This document shows positions 1-7,837 of a stretch of DNA of 64,000 nt, in pieces. Within the stretch, counting starts at the first letter, position 1. The number at the start of each line of letters is the position of its first letter. A model generated the notes under the pieces. It made no database searches and was not told the DNA's origin. It saw only the letters and a list, made by a program, of their open reading frames with translations. The position numbers were made by a program, and so were the translations under genes. The stretch comes from Bacillota bacterium (GTDB taxonomy: Bacteria; Bacillota; Clostridia; Lutisporales; Lutisporaceae). The stretch lies in the NCBI GenBank assembly GCA_023230985.1, contig JALNWH010000001.1, forward strand, positions 1-64,000, in the 5' to 3' direction.

Positions 1-4
1 ATTT

Positions 5-10
5 CCTCCT
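5..10 (-). promoter_or_regulatory. Ribosome binding site of an off-window minus-strand gene
   Basis: AGGAGG read on the minus strand, followed by AAAT to the window edge. The start codon must lie within a few bases to the left of position 1. Confidence 0.6.
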
Positions 11-38
11 TCATATATTTGTTTTATAAATACAAAAT

Positions 39-68
39 GCCATATAAGCTTTTAAATGCCTATATGGC
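39..68 (-). terminator. Terminator-like hairpin inside the leader
   Basis: GCCATATA and TATATGGC (39-46 and 61-68) form a perfect 8-bp stem, followed on the minus strand by ATTTTGTATTT. It lies between the pseudoknot-like domain and the ribosome binding site at 5-10, where an attenuator or a site-sequestering stem would be placed. The U-tract is weak. Confidence 0.35.
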
Positions 69-78
69 GAATATTAAT

Positions 79-163
79 AATCCATCAGCATAGGCACAAA
101 CGACTTATGCGCTTGCCCTATGAAAATCATGGTTACAAGCGCTAATTATGATGGTGATGGATT
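79..163 (-). promoter_or_regulatory. Structured 5' leader, candidate riboswitch or attenuator
   Basis: On the minus strand a 9-bp outer stem (155-163 with 79-87, perfect) encloses a 7-bp hairpin (136-142 with 109-115, perfect). Six bases of that hairpin's loop (117-122, CATAGG on the minus strand) are complementary to CCTATG at 89-94 just downstream, which would form a pseudoknot. The element sits between a promoter at 218-246 and a ribosome binding site at 5-10. I compared it from memory with TPP, FMN, SAM, purine, glycine, lysine, cobalamin, c-di-GMP, fluoride, ZTP, THF and preQ1 consensus sequences and recognised none. Function is inferred only from position and pairing. Confidence 0.45.
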
Positions 164-217
164 GCATTCTTTAATAAAATAAACATTTATAGACCCTCCA
201 AATAGAAGATTAAAATA

Positions 218-246
218 ATATTAACATTTTATTAAAAATTTTTCAA
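218..246 (-). promoter_or_regulatory. Sigma-A-type promoter for a gene off the left edge
   Basis: Read on the minus strand there is a TTGAAA -35 box (241-246), a 17-base spacer and a TAATAT -10 box (218-223). It points left into a leader of about 200 bases that ends with a ribosome binding site at 5-10. The gene it drives lies outside the window. Confidence 0.55.
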
Positions 247-397
247 CACCTATAGGGCAAATTTATATAATTAGGAATTATAGGGTTAAGTTATCGTTTA
301 CCGTTGCTTCTTCTTAGTATAGCTTAGTATAGCTTATTATATTTATGTGTAGACATTAACTTAAATGTTTCCACAGAAAAGATTTTATAAAACTTAA

Positions 398-426
398 TTG
401 CACATAAGCCGGTGTTCATTTATAAT
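398..426 (+). promoter_or_regulatory. Promoter of rubrerythrin
   Basis: TTGCAC (398-403), a 17-base spacer and TATAAT (421-426) give a near-consensus vegetative promoter about 35 bases before the rubrerythrin start. I saw no clear PerR or Fur operator overlapping it. Confidence 0.75.
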
Positions 427-465
427 AAAGGCTGTAAACATAATAATAGTTGATGAGGTGATTAA

Positions 466-999
466 ATGAATATTAAAGGATCAAAAACAGAAAAAAACCT
501 TTGGACAGCTTTTGCCGGAGAGTCAGAAGCTAGAAATAAGTACAGCTACTTCGCTTCAAAAGCAAAAAAAGAAGGTTATGAACAGATAGCAGCTATTTTC
601 CAAGAAACCTCAGATAATGAAAAAGAACATGCAAAACTTTGGTTTAAATTATTAAATGGTATAGGTGATACAGCTGAAAATCTTAAAAATGCTGCTGAAG
701 GTGAGAAGTATGAATGGTCAACAATGTATAAAGAATTTGCTGAAGAAGCTAAAGAAGAAGGATTTACCAAAATTTCAAAGTTATTTGAAATGGTAGCAGT
801 TATAGAAAAAAGGCATGAAGAAAGATATCTTAAATTGCTTAAAAACTTGGAAGACGGTGTAGTATTTAAAAAAGATGATAAAGTTTATTGGAAATGCAGG
901 AATTGCGGACATATTCATGAAGGTACAAAGGCACCGGAGATTTGTCCTGTATGCGATCATCCAAAATCATATTTTGAAATTGAATGCGAAAATTGGTAA
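466..999 (+). CDS. rbr: Rubrerythrin
   Basis: Non-heme iron peroxidase that reduces hydrogen peroxide to water in the cytoplasm of anaerobes, using electrons from rubredoxin-type carriers. The 177-residue protein has an N-terminal four-helix ferritin-like diiron domain (roughly residues 1-135, with E-x2-H signatures in NEKEHAKLW and EKRHEERY) and a C-terminal rubredoxin domain. The latter carries its iron ligands at C144-x2-C147 and C160-x2-C163. Length and domain order match classical rubrerythrin. GAGGTG precedes the ATG. It is monocistronic, between its own promoter and a strong terminator. Peroxide induction would be usual for the family, but no operator was identified. Confidence 0.95.
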   Translation: MNIKGSKTEKNLWTAFAGESEARNKYSYFASKAKKEGYEQIAAIFQETSDNEKEHAKLWFKLLNGIGDTAENLKNAAEGEKYEWSTMYKEFAEEAKEEGFTKISKLFEMVAVIEKRHEERYLKLLKNLEDGVVFKKDDKVYWKCRNCGHIHEGTKAPEICPVCDHPKSYFEIECENW

Positions 1000-1009
1000 A
1001 TTACTATAA

Positions 1010-1040
1010 AAATAAGGGGCGGCAATGCCGCCCCTTATTT
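1010..1040. terminator. Bidirectional terminator
   Basis: A 14-bp perfect stem (1010-1023 with 1027-1040) with a 3-base AAT loop and a T-rich tail. It serves rubrerythrin on the plus strand and the convergent F420-ligase-family gene on the minus strand. Confidence 0.9.
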
Positions 1041-1047
1041 TTATTTA

Positions 1048-2235
1048 TTATTCTGATGCGTAATTATCAAAATAGCCCTGTACTAAAACAATTGGAGTTC
1101 CTTTATCACCGCTTCCGCTAACCAAATCACATAAACTCCCCAACAAATCTGTTATTTGTCTGGGTGTTGTTCCAATTGATTCTATAGTGTTATTATCTTT
1201 ACTGCTTATACTTTTTAACCTTTTAGCCATTTCCTTAGCAGCTTCTTTACTTTCTATATCTTTTAATTCGTTATCGGCAATATATTTAAGTTTAACTTCA
1301 TTTGGCATGCCTCTAAGTCCGTCAGTAAAGCCCGGTGAGACGACAGGATCAGCTAACTCCCAAATGCTTCCTTGAGGATCTTTAAAGGCTCCATCTCCAT
1401 AAATCATAACTTCAATTAATTTTCCCGTTCTTTCCTTAATCAGGACTTGTACTTTATTAACAAACTCATAACAATCACGGGGAAATAGTTTAACCGAAGT
1501 TCTTGTTGCTTTGTTTGAACCAAGCAAACCATACTTGGGATTAAAACCGCTACCATCAATAGATTCATTCAATATATCATCTAAGCCATATACTATCTGT
1601 GCACCTGCATTTTTAATAACCTCTTTTGTTCTTTGTCTGTCATGTATATTAGAAACTAATATTTCCTTAGAATAATCTAGGGCTGACTTTGGATCATTGG
1701 TAAAGTATATTTTTATATTATCGTTTACTGCCAAGTCTTTATAAAGCTTTACATAATCCACGCCTGTATATGTATGTAAAAAAGTTTCTCCAAATATTTT
1801 TCTATATTCTATTTCATTAAAACTATCAGTATAGGGGTTTATATTAAGTTCATACATTATATCCCTATCCATTAAGCAATTGCCCATCTCATCTGTTGGA
1901 TAACTCAAGAATAAATAAATATTCTTACCGGTTAAAGCAATACTCTTTAGTAATAGGGAAAATCTGTTTCTGCTTAATATAGGAAAAATTACTGCAATAT
2001 CACCCTTGAACTTTCTATTTATATCTTTAGTAATATGTTCAACAGTCGCATAGTTTCCTTGTGCTCTCGCAAGTAGTGATTCAGTTATTCCCAATACATC
2101 TTTATCATTTAAAGAGAACTTTTCAACCTTCATAGAATGGCAAAGCGAATCCACAATTATTCCTGCCAAATCATCATCTTGTTTTATAATAGGAGTTCTT
2201 ATGCCTCTTGCAACTACTCCGACAGTTCTAGTCAT
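1048..2235 (-). CDS. F420_ligase (CofE/FbiB) family protein
   Basis: 395 residues resembling the coenzyme F420-0:gamma-L-glutamate ligase fold. The N-terminal stretch around residues 40-60 (DKDVLGITESLLARAQGNY) corresponds to the 'DGDVVVVAHKIVSKAEG' region of CofE. The segment MIYGDGAFKDP..IWELADP near residues 278-296 matches the conserved metal/GTP-binding part. True CofE proteins are about 250 residues and add glutamates to F420. This one is longer, and no F420 synthesis gene is near, so F420 itself is doubtful as the substrate. A related amino-acid ligation on another acceptor is possible. AGGGGGAATAGCAT precedes the ATG. It is a single gene. Confidence 0.7.
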   Translation of the reverse strand: MTRTVGVVARGIRTPIIKQDDDLAGIIVDSLCHSMKVEKFSLNDKDVLGITESLLARAQGNYATVEHITKDINRKFKGDIAVIFPILSRNRFSLLLKSIALTGKNIYLFLSYPTDEMGNCLMDRDIMYELNINPYTDSFNEIEYRKIFGETFLHTYTGVDYVKLYKDLAVNDNIKIYFTNDPKSALDYSKEILVSNIHDRQRTKEVIKNAGAQIVYGLDDILNESIDGSGFNPKYGLLGSNKATRTSVKLFPRDCYEFVNKVQVLIKERTGKLIEVMIYGDGAFKDPQGSIWELADPVVSPGFTDGLRGMPNEVKLKYIADNELKDIESKEAAKEMAKRLKSISSKDNNTIESIGTTPRQITDLLGSLCDLVSGSGDKGTPIVLVQGYFDNYASE

Positions 2236-2336
2236 ATGCTATTCCCCCTAAACAGTTACTAGCGGTTAAGCTAATACAAAATCACCTAAACATTATAACA
2301 TAATATGCTTTAAAAAGGACTTATTTAAACAACTAC

Positions 2337-3173
2337 TCACAAAACAAATTTCTCAATAGCTTGTGCTACACCGTCTTCTAAGTAATCTCCCGTAACATAA
2401 TCAGCCTTTTCTTTCACATTATCTGATGCATTTCCCATTGCTACACCCATTCCTGCATACTCTATCATACTTATATCATTTTCATTATCTCCTATGGCTA
2501 TAACCTCATTCTTATCAATATCATATAATTCACATAAAATTTTAATAGCATTACCTTTACTTACACCTTTATTCATCACTTCCATATTTCCTTTTAAAGA
2601 TTGGCTTACAGAAGACATCCCCATAGAATTCAGATTATCTCTAATATATCTTAAATAATTCTCATTGCTATCTACAACTACTGCCTTAACAATTTTATTA
2701 CCTTCTTCTTTTACCGCATCTTCTAAGCTATTAACAACTTTAATATTTATTTTATCCTCTTCTTCCAAGATTTTATTCCATTTTGTATATCTTGATGAAA
2801 CATTTATTATTTTTTCCGTAAATACTGTGTTATCAGAAAATAAGTGACAGAACAATCCTTTTTCTCTGCATAGTTCTATCATTTTTATAGCTACTTTACT
2901 GGATAAAATGCTTTTAAAAATAGTCTTATTAGTACGACCTTCTCTAATAATTGCACCATTACTTGCTATTATAGGTGTTTCTATATTTAATAATCCCGCA
3001 TAAAACCTTGCAGAAACATAAATTCTTCCCGTAGCTACAACTAATAGAATGCCTTTTTCTTTAGCTTTTCGTAAAGCTTCTTTATTCCTTGGAGAAACAC
3101 CTTTTTCCGCATTTAAAAGAGTATAATCCATATCCATCACAATCATTTTATATTTATTTTTGTTTATTTCCAC
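2337..3173 (-). CDS. Cof-type HAD-superfamily phosphatase
   Basis: Predicted cytoplasmic sugar- or nucleotide-phosphate phosphatase of the HAD IIB (Cof) subfamily. Motif I is MDMDYTLL (nucleophile and acid/base Asp), motif II is VVATGR, and motif III/IV is GDNENDISMIEYAGMGVAMGN near the C-terminus. A cap domain lies between them. The longest frame opens at 3191, but that ATG is part of the sequence reading AAAGGGAG, which looks like the ribosome binding site. A GTG at 3173 follows seven bases later and gives a protein beginning with EINKNKYK, so I start there (278 residues). Substrate cannot be told from sequence. Confidence 0.85.
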   Translation of the reverse strand: MEINKNKYKMIVMDMDYTLLNAEKGVSPRNKEALRKAKEKGILLVVATGRIYVSARFYAGLLNIETPIIASNGAIIREGRTNKTIFKSILSSKVAIKMIELCREKGLFCHLFSDNTVFTEKIINVSSRYTKWNKILEEEDKINIKVVNSLEDAVKEEGNKIVKAVVVDSNENYLRYIRDNLNSMGMSSVSQSLKGNMEVMNKGVSKGNAIKILCELYDIDKNEVIAIGDNENDISMIEYAGMGVAMGNASDNVKEKADYVTGDYLEDGVAQAIEKFVL

Positions 3174-3276
3174 TTTTAAACTCCCTTTCATACTATGTTT
3201 ATTGGTAAAATGTTGCTTCTTAGGACTTATTATATCAAATCAATTGAAACATTGCATGCCGACTTATAAATAATAA

Positions 3277-3324
3277 AACCTCACTCAACTCACTAGCCAT
3301 ACAGGTTAATGGTATTATGAGGTT
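3277..3324 (-). terminator. Terminator of the DUF2225 gene
   Basis: AACCTCA (minus strand) pairs with TGAGGTT, followed by TTATTATTT. The stem overlaps the stop codon of the gene ending at 3323. The loop is long and holds a smaller CCAT/ATGG stem. Confidence 0.6.
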
Positions 3325-3994
3325 AGCCTTTTGCAGCATCTCTTGATTTTCTCCACTGCTCCCTTGCAAGCTTTTCTATTCTTTTATTCTTGTTTTTCTC
3401 AGGGTGATTTATAACTCTGTTAAACCAATTAATTGCATCCTCATACTTACCCATCCTTCTACATAATTCACCTATAAGATAAATAACTGTTAGTTCTCCG
3501 ATACCTTCATCATTAAAATTTTCTGTATCGTAAGCCTCTTTATAGTATTTTAAAGCCATCTCTAAAAAAGCTTTCTCGTTTTCATCCTTTTCGAATCTAT
3601 ATAACCATGCAGTTTTTAATGACAAACCTGCAATAATACTATATCGTGCTTTTTTCAAATTCGCTGTAAAAAGAGCAATTTTAAAACTGTCCAGTGCATC
3701 TATATGATTTCTGATTCCGCCAAAATCACGTTCTACTTCTCTTCCTTTAAAAGCTTCTGCTAATATAAATTTTTCTCTTTCATCTATAGAATCAAAAGAA
3801 TTGTTTGACGCTCCATAACCGCAATTAGGACAAATAAAAATTTCATAGTACAAAGGGTTATAATCTTCATAATGATTACAAAAGTCCTCATCTTTACTTT
3901 TTATCTTTACAGCTTTAGTTTTTATCCTAGTTGATGAAAATTCAAATAAACAAACAGGACACTTTAATGTCTTCTTATAATATGCATCTTTCAT
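3323..3994 (-). CDS. DUF2225 family protein
   Basis: Uncharacterised cytoplasmic protein of the DUF2225 family common in Clostridia. It begins with a zinc-ribbon-like half (CPVC near residue 11 and CPNC about 40 residues later). The remainder is helical and TPR-like (repeats around 'AWLYRFEKDENEKAFLEMALKYYKEAYD' and 'CRRMGKYEDAINWFNRVI'). The longest frame begins with a TTG at 4021, but GAGAGG sits just before the ATG at 3994. That start also removes an overlap with the upstream VanW gene (stop at 4011), so it is preferred. It is the last gene of the FtsA-like/VanW/DUF2225 run. Confidence 0.75.
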   Translation of the reverse strand: MKDAYYKKTLKCPVCLFEFSSTRIKTKAVKIKSKDEDFCNHYEDYNPLYYEIFICPNCGYGASNNSFDSIDEREKFILAEAFKGREVERDFGGIRNHIDALDSFKIALFTANLKKARYSIIAGLSLKTAWLYRFEKDENEKAFLEMALKYYKEAYDTENFNDEGIGELTVIYLIGELCRRMGKYEDAINWFNRVINHPEKNKNKRIEKLAREQWRKSRDAAKG

Positions 3995-4010
3995 ATTTAA
4001 CCTCTCATCA

Positions 4011-5402
4011 TTAGCTTGCAATGCTTTCTTCTAAACTCAAATCTTCTTCTTCAACATAATCTACATCTTTAGGCTTAGTACCTATTCTTTTTACCTCATC
4101 AGATACCCTGTAGGTATCTGTATATAATGGTTCCACAAACACTTCTTTACCGTTTTCTAGTATAACTCTATAACTTTTTACCACATACCCTGTTCTTGCA
4201 TCTTTTTCGATTATCTCTGTCCCAGCAGGCAAAGTATCATCTTCAATAATTTTTATGTCCGGTTCAATCCTTCTAACAACACTAGTCCTAATTTCTATAC
4301 TTTTGTTAGGATTTTCATTTTTACCAAAAATACTAAAGGTAAGCCTATTTCCTTTAACCTCCCCGTATATATAAATAGGATATTTACTATTATTCTCAAA
4401 TTTCATATCGATATAATCACCGGATAAGGTTGCATCTCTTCCTAGTGCTACATAATCTGATGGTATGGAATGATTCCGTCTTTCAACAATTTTTAAATTT
4501 GATAATAAAGCAGCATTATACAAGGTAGTTGAAATTTGACATAAACCCCCGCCTATACCATCTACATACTCATTATTTATAATCACTTTTGCCATTTTAT
4601 AGCCTTTTTCTTCAAGTTTAGAACCTATTATTTTATTTAATGAGAAAATCTCCCCCGGTTTAATAATTAAACCACTGACAGTTTTTGTTGCAAGAGAAAT
4701 ATTAAATGTTCTGCTGGTATTTGCTGCATTAAACTTTGTTGTATATTCCCCAAGCTTATCTTTTATATTCTCTAAATCGGTTCTTTTAACCTCCGGTTCT
4801 TTTACCTCTACCGGCAATTCTATATTTGAATTATCATTCTCCTCGATACTTCTTTTTACCATCTCTATTGCCTTATCTTTTTGCAATGTTAAACCTACAA
4901 TATCATCCGTTATAACAATTTTACCGGATTTTATTTCAATTGTTGCATCTACCGAATTTCTATTTACTTCGTCAGCTATATCATTGATGATATTTATCAA
5001 CTTTTCTTCATTATAAGAGAACTTTAAAATTATATTGTTTTCTACAAATCTAGCTGTTATAGAATCAATATAGCGATTTATTATATTACCTTTTCTACCA
5101 ATACTATAAGCTTCATCAACTGCTTCATTAAAATCATAAATCAAATCTATATCTGTATTCTTTAAATTCCATATCTTATTGTCGCACACTAAGGCTAACA
5201 AAGTCTCCTGTATTCTATAATTATAAGACTTTTCTAGTTTTTGCACAGCCTCTTCTTTTGTAAGATCACTTACTTCTATTTCGTTTATGCAAACATTTGG
5301 CAATATTTTATCGGTAGATAAAAACATAATTGCTGATACAACAATCAATAGAATTAAAATTAATACTAAAATTAATAATACCCAATAAATCCCCTTTTTC
5401 AA
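4011..5402 (-). CDS. VanW family protein with G5 domain
   Basis: Membrane-anchored extracytoplasmic protein. It has one N-terminal transmembrane helix (residues about 5-29), then a peptidoglycan-binding-4-type region repeated from about residue 40 to 220. A VanW domain follows (about 220-350, containing GEIFSLNKIIG and the conserved GGGLCQISTTLYNAALLS). A G5-like beta domain lies near 385-440 (GYVVKSYRVILENGKEVF). The protein is usually linked to cell-wall biology, but its biochemical role is unknown. It starts with TTG after AAAGGGGAGG. It lies downstream of an FtsA-like protein on the same strand with a 50-base gap, so they are probably co-transcribed. Confidence 0.85.
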   Translation of the reverse strand: MKKGIYWVLLILVLILILLIVVSAIMFLSTDKILPNVCINEIEVSDLTKEEAVQKLEKSYNYRIQETLLALVCDNKIWNLKNTDIDLIYDFNEAVDEAYSIGRKGNIINRYIDSITARFVENNIILKFSYNEEKLINIINDIADEVNRNSVDATIEIKSGKIVITDDIVGLTLQKDKAIEMVKRSIEENDNSNIELPVEVKEPEVKRTDLENIKDKLGEYTTKFNAANTSRTFNISLATKTVSGLIIKPGEIFSLNKIIGSKLEEKGYKMAKVIINNEYVDGIGGGLCQISTTLYNAALLSNLKIVERRNHSIPSDYVALGRDATLSGDYIDMKFENNSKYPIYIYGEVKGNRLTFSIFGKNENPNKSIEIRTSVVRRIEPDIKIIEDDTLPAGTEIIEKDARTGYVVKSYRVILENGKEVFVEPLYTDTYRVSDEVKRIGTKPKDVDYVEEEDLSLEESIAS

Positions 5403-5454
5403 ATTATAGCCTCCCCTTTAAAAGTAAACCGATAATTGCTATTATTATGTATAT

Positions 5455-7428
5455 TCATTCCCATCTTAATTCTATTCTATCTCCATCATCAATAACATCA
5501 GCATAATTAGCCGGCAAACCATTTATCTTTAATACTATTCTTCCTTTTTTATTCTTAGTATCTATATCTATATAATTAAAAATATCAACAAAAATATAAT
5601 CTTTTTTATCGGACATTTCTATTTGTATATCATTCACCCATATTATAATTCTCTTTTTATCAGAATCAAATTCTTTTTTTTCAAATTCACTGTCTTCAAA
5701 AATGCTTTTTATTTCTATTATGTCTCCTTCATAAATTCTATCACTCATATTAACTACTCTATTATTTATTTTAATCTCCATATTCCTATTTAAAATAGAT
5801 AAATAGTCTAATATTTGGGCTATCGTCTCAGGAAATTTATATTCTACATTATCTCCTTCATTTATATAATAAGTATCATTCACTCTATTTCCATTAGCAA
5901 AAATAAAAGGCTCAATTATCTCCTTTACATCATCAATTTTAATACTTATACAAGGTAATTCACTTTTTAATTCTTTTACAGATAAAATTGCATCTGAACC
6001 GTCTTTGGCAGGTTCAATTTTTATAATATCACCATTATTTATAAAAGTCTCCAAGTTACCCGGTTCATCATTTACATAAATAATAGAGGCTTCCCCGGGT
6101 TCACCTTTTAAAACTCTGTTTTTACCATTAAGTGTATATCCTAATTCTGACCCCCTTCTTCCAATTAAGTTTTTAGGGTTGTAAGCTATAAAAATTAAAG
6201 CATCGGCAACTGTAATTCTTTTTGCATTAAGAAGTTTTATAACTTTTTTATTAACGGTAACTGAAAGAAAATCTCTTTCTTTTACAATATTTGCTGAAAC
6301 TGCTATACCCATCGGTGTTATATATTCAGGCCCATTCATTTTCATATTATCAAATTCAACATTTTTTATTATATCGGTTTTTCTTACTCCTACTCTTTCC
6401 TCAGGTATCTCTAAATATTCAGCAATGTATTCGGAGAGAAAAGGAATGCGGCTTCCACCACCAATTAGAAAAACAGCGCTGGGCGATTTCCCATTGTATT
6501 TAAGAATTTCTAAAGAAATCTCTTTTGCAAGCTTTTTTATTATATTTTCCGTGTTAGCTAATACTTCTTCAGCATCAATATGATGCTTATTACCCATAAT
6601 ATCTTCATAATCAATAAGAGTGTTATTAGAAAGGTTTCTTTTTACTTCTTCTGCCATATTGAAATCAAGCAAATACTCTTGAGATATTATCTCCGTAATT
6701 TCATCGCCTGCTATTGGAACCATCGCAAAAGCGAAAACTGTGCCATCTTTTGTTAATGCTATATCCGATGTCCCGGCCCCTATATCTACTAAAGCTATAT
6801 TTAAAAGTTTATAACTATCCTGTATTGAAATATTTAATGCTGCAATAGGCTCTAAAGTCATGCTCTCTACAGTTAAACCGCTCATATTAATAACAAAATA
6901 TAAGCTGTCTACCACCACTTTCGGTAAAAATGTTGCGATAATCTCTACACCTATACTGTTACCTCTATGACCTTCAAGCTTTGTAATAAAAGCTCCGTTC
7001 AAAAAATAATTAGCAACTGCATAACCTGCACAGTAATATTCTGCCGCATCACTATTGTTTCCCAACTCTTTTTGGGCTTTTTGAACAGCCTCTATTTCCA
7101 TACTCTTTATAATATCCTTATCTACATAAACTAGATTATCCAACTCTCTTTCAACTTTAAGTCTCATTGTTTTAAGACTTCTTCCTGCTGCAGCTATTGA
7201 TACCTTTTCTAATCTTATATGCAACCTTTTTTCAAGCTTATCCTTTACTTCTAATACTGCTTTTATTACTGATTCTATATCATGTATCTGACCATCAAAC
7301 ATTGTCCTTTTTTTATGCTCAGCCATTTCAAAATCTATTACTTTAAATATCTTATCGTCAAAAGTTCCTACAATGCCTACGATTGTTCTTGTACCAATAT
7401 CCAAAGAAAAACATAATTCTTTATCCAT
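5455..7428 (-). CDS. FtsA-like actin-family ATPase with repeated C-terminal extension
   Basis: 657 residues. The N-terminal 370 have the actin/Hsp70 fold of FtsA and PilM: phosphate-1 motif SLDIGTRTIVGIVG, phosphate-2 motif LVDIGAGTSDIAL, and adenosine motif VFLIGGGSRIPFL. True FtsA is about 420 residues and ends in a membrane-binding helix. Here roughly 280 extra residues follow, with four short units of the type VN-x-GD-x-I-x-I near residues 450, 505, 548 and 631 (for example KINGLPANYADVIDDGDRIEL). These resemble ThiS/MoaD or TGS beta-grasp strands. GTG 7431 and ATG 7428 are adjacent; the ATG has the better spacing from GGGTGA. Likely a cytoskeletal or morphogenesis factor rather than the divisome FtsA. 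Confidence 0.75.
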   Translation of the reverse strand: MDKELCFSLDIGTRTIVGIVGTFDDKIFKVIDFEMAEHKKRTMFDGQIHDIESVIKAVLEVKDKLEKRLHIRLEKVSIAAAGRSLKTMRLKVERELDNLVYVDKDIIKSMEIEAVQKAQKELGNNSDAAEYYCAGYAVANYFLNGAFITKLEGHRGNSIGVEIIATFLPKVVVDSLYFVINMSGLTVESMTLEPIAALNISIQDSYKLLNIALVDIGAGTSDIALTKDGTVFAFAMVPIAGDEITEIISQEYLLDFNMAEEVKRNLSNNTLIDYEDIMGNKHHIDAEEVLANTENIIKKLAKEISLEILKYNGKSPSAVFLIGGGSRIPFLSEYIAEYLEIPEERVGVRKTDIIKNVEFDNMKMNGPEYITPMGIAVSANIVKERDFLSVTVNKKVIKLLNAKRITVADALIFIAYNPKNLIGRRGSELGYTLNGKNRVLKGEPGEASIIYVNDEPGNLETFINNGDIIKIEPAKDGSDAILSVKELKSELPCISIKIDDVKEIIEPFIFANGNRVNDTYYINEGDNVEYKFPETIAQILDYLSILNRNMEIKINNRVVNMSDRIYEGDIIEIKSIFEDSEFEKKEFDSDKKRIIIWVNDIQIEMSDKKDYIFVDIFNYIDIDTKNKKGRIVLKINGLPANYADVIDDGDRIELRWE

Positions 7429-7633
7429 CACAAAATCACCCTACATTCTTTTTTACCTGCAATAAGATTACATATTCTATAATAATATAACATAATCCTT
7501 CCGATTTTATAATATTATAAAATCCATTAGTTGCACAAAGCAAAATATTCTACAATTTTCATGTTTTATTTAAGCAAAAAATACAAAAGATAATTCAAAG
7601 ATAAATATATCCCGAAAGGCTGTGAATAATATA

Positions 7634-7801
7634 ATGAATAGTAGAAACAAACTTATGAAGGTTGGAATGGGTGCAGTTGGCGGTTTAATACTCTTACCTA
7701 TGCTAAATAGCAAGTTTAGAAAAATGATCGGTCGTGCAGGAAGGGACGCATTTTTTCAGTTATCAGATTATCTTCAAGATATCGCAGAAATAAAAAAATG
7801 A
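7634..7801 (+). CDS. Small 55-residue protein, unknown
   Basis: A 55-codon frame beginning MNSRNKLMKVGMGAVGGLILLP and ending in SDYLQDIAEIKK. It has a glycine-rich hydrophobic stretch (about residues 10-24) followed by a basic segment and an amphipathic C-terminus, which suggests membrane association. The only upstream AAAGG is 14 bases before the ATG. An in-frame GTG at 7622 is too close to it, so the start is uncertain. The frame ends inside the inverted repeat that follows. It is divergent from the FtsA-like gene. I do not recognise a family. Confidence 0.45.
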   Translation: MNSRNKLMKVGMGAVGGLILLPMLNSKFRKMIGRAGRDAFFQLSDYLQDIAEIKK

Positions 7802-7828
7802 TAATCAGGCCGTAAACGGCCTGATTAT
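7801..7828 (-). terminator. Terminator of the GNAT gene
   Basis: A perfect 13-bp inverted repeat (7801-7813 with 7816-7828). On the minus strand it is followed by CATTTTTTTATTT, a good U-tract. The plus-strand side lacks one, so it chiefly terminates the minus-strand GNAT gene. Confidence 0.85.
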
Positions 7829-7837
7829 ATAAAAGCA

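Noticed and set aside
292..360. Possible fifth copy of the 120-bp element upstream of rubrerythrin
   Set aside because: It shares only AT-rich words such as TTATTATATTT and a tandem AGTATAGCTT duplication; no inverted-repeat end could be aligned.
5455..7428. Calling the actin-like ATPase FtsA itself
   Set aside because: It is about 240 residues too long, lacks a recognisable C-terminal membrane-binding helix and is not next to ftsZ.
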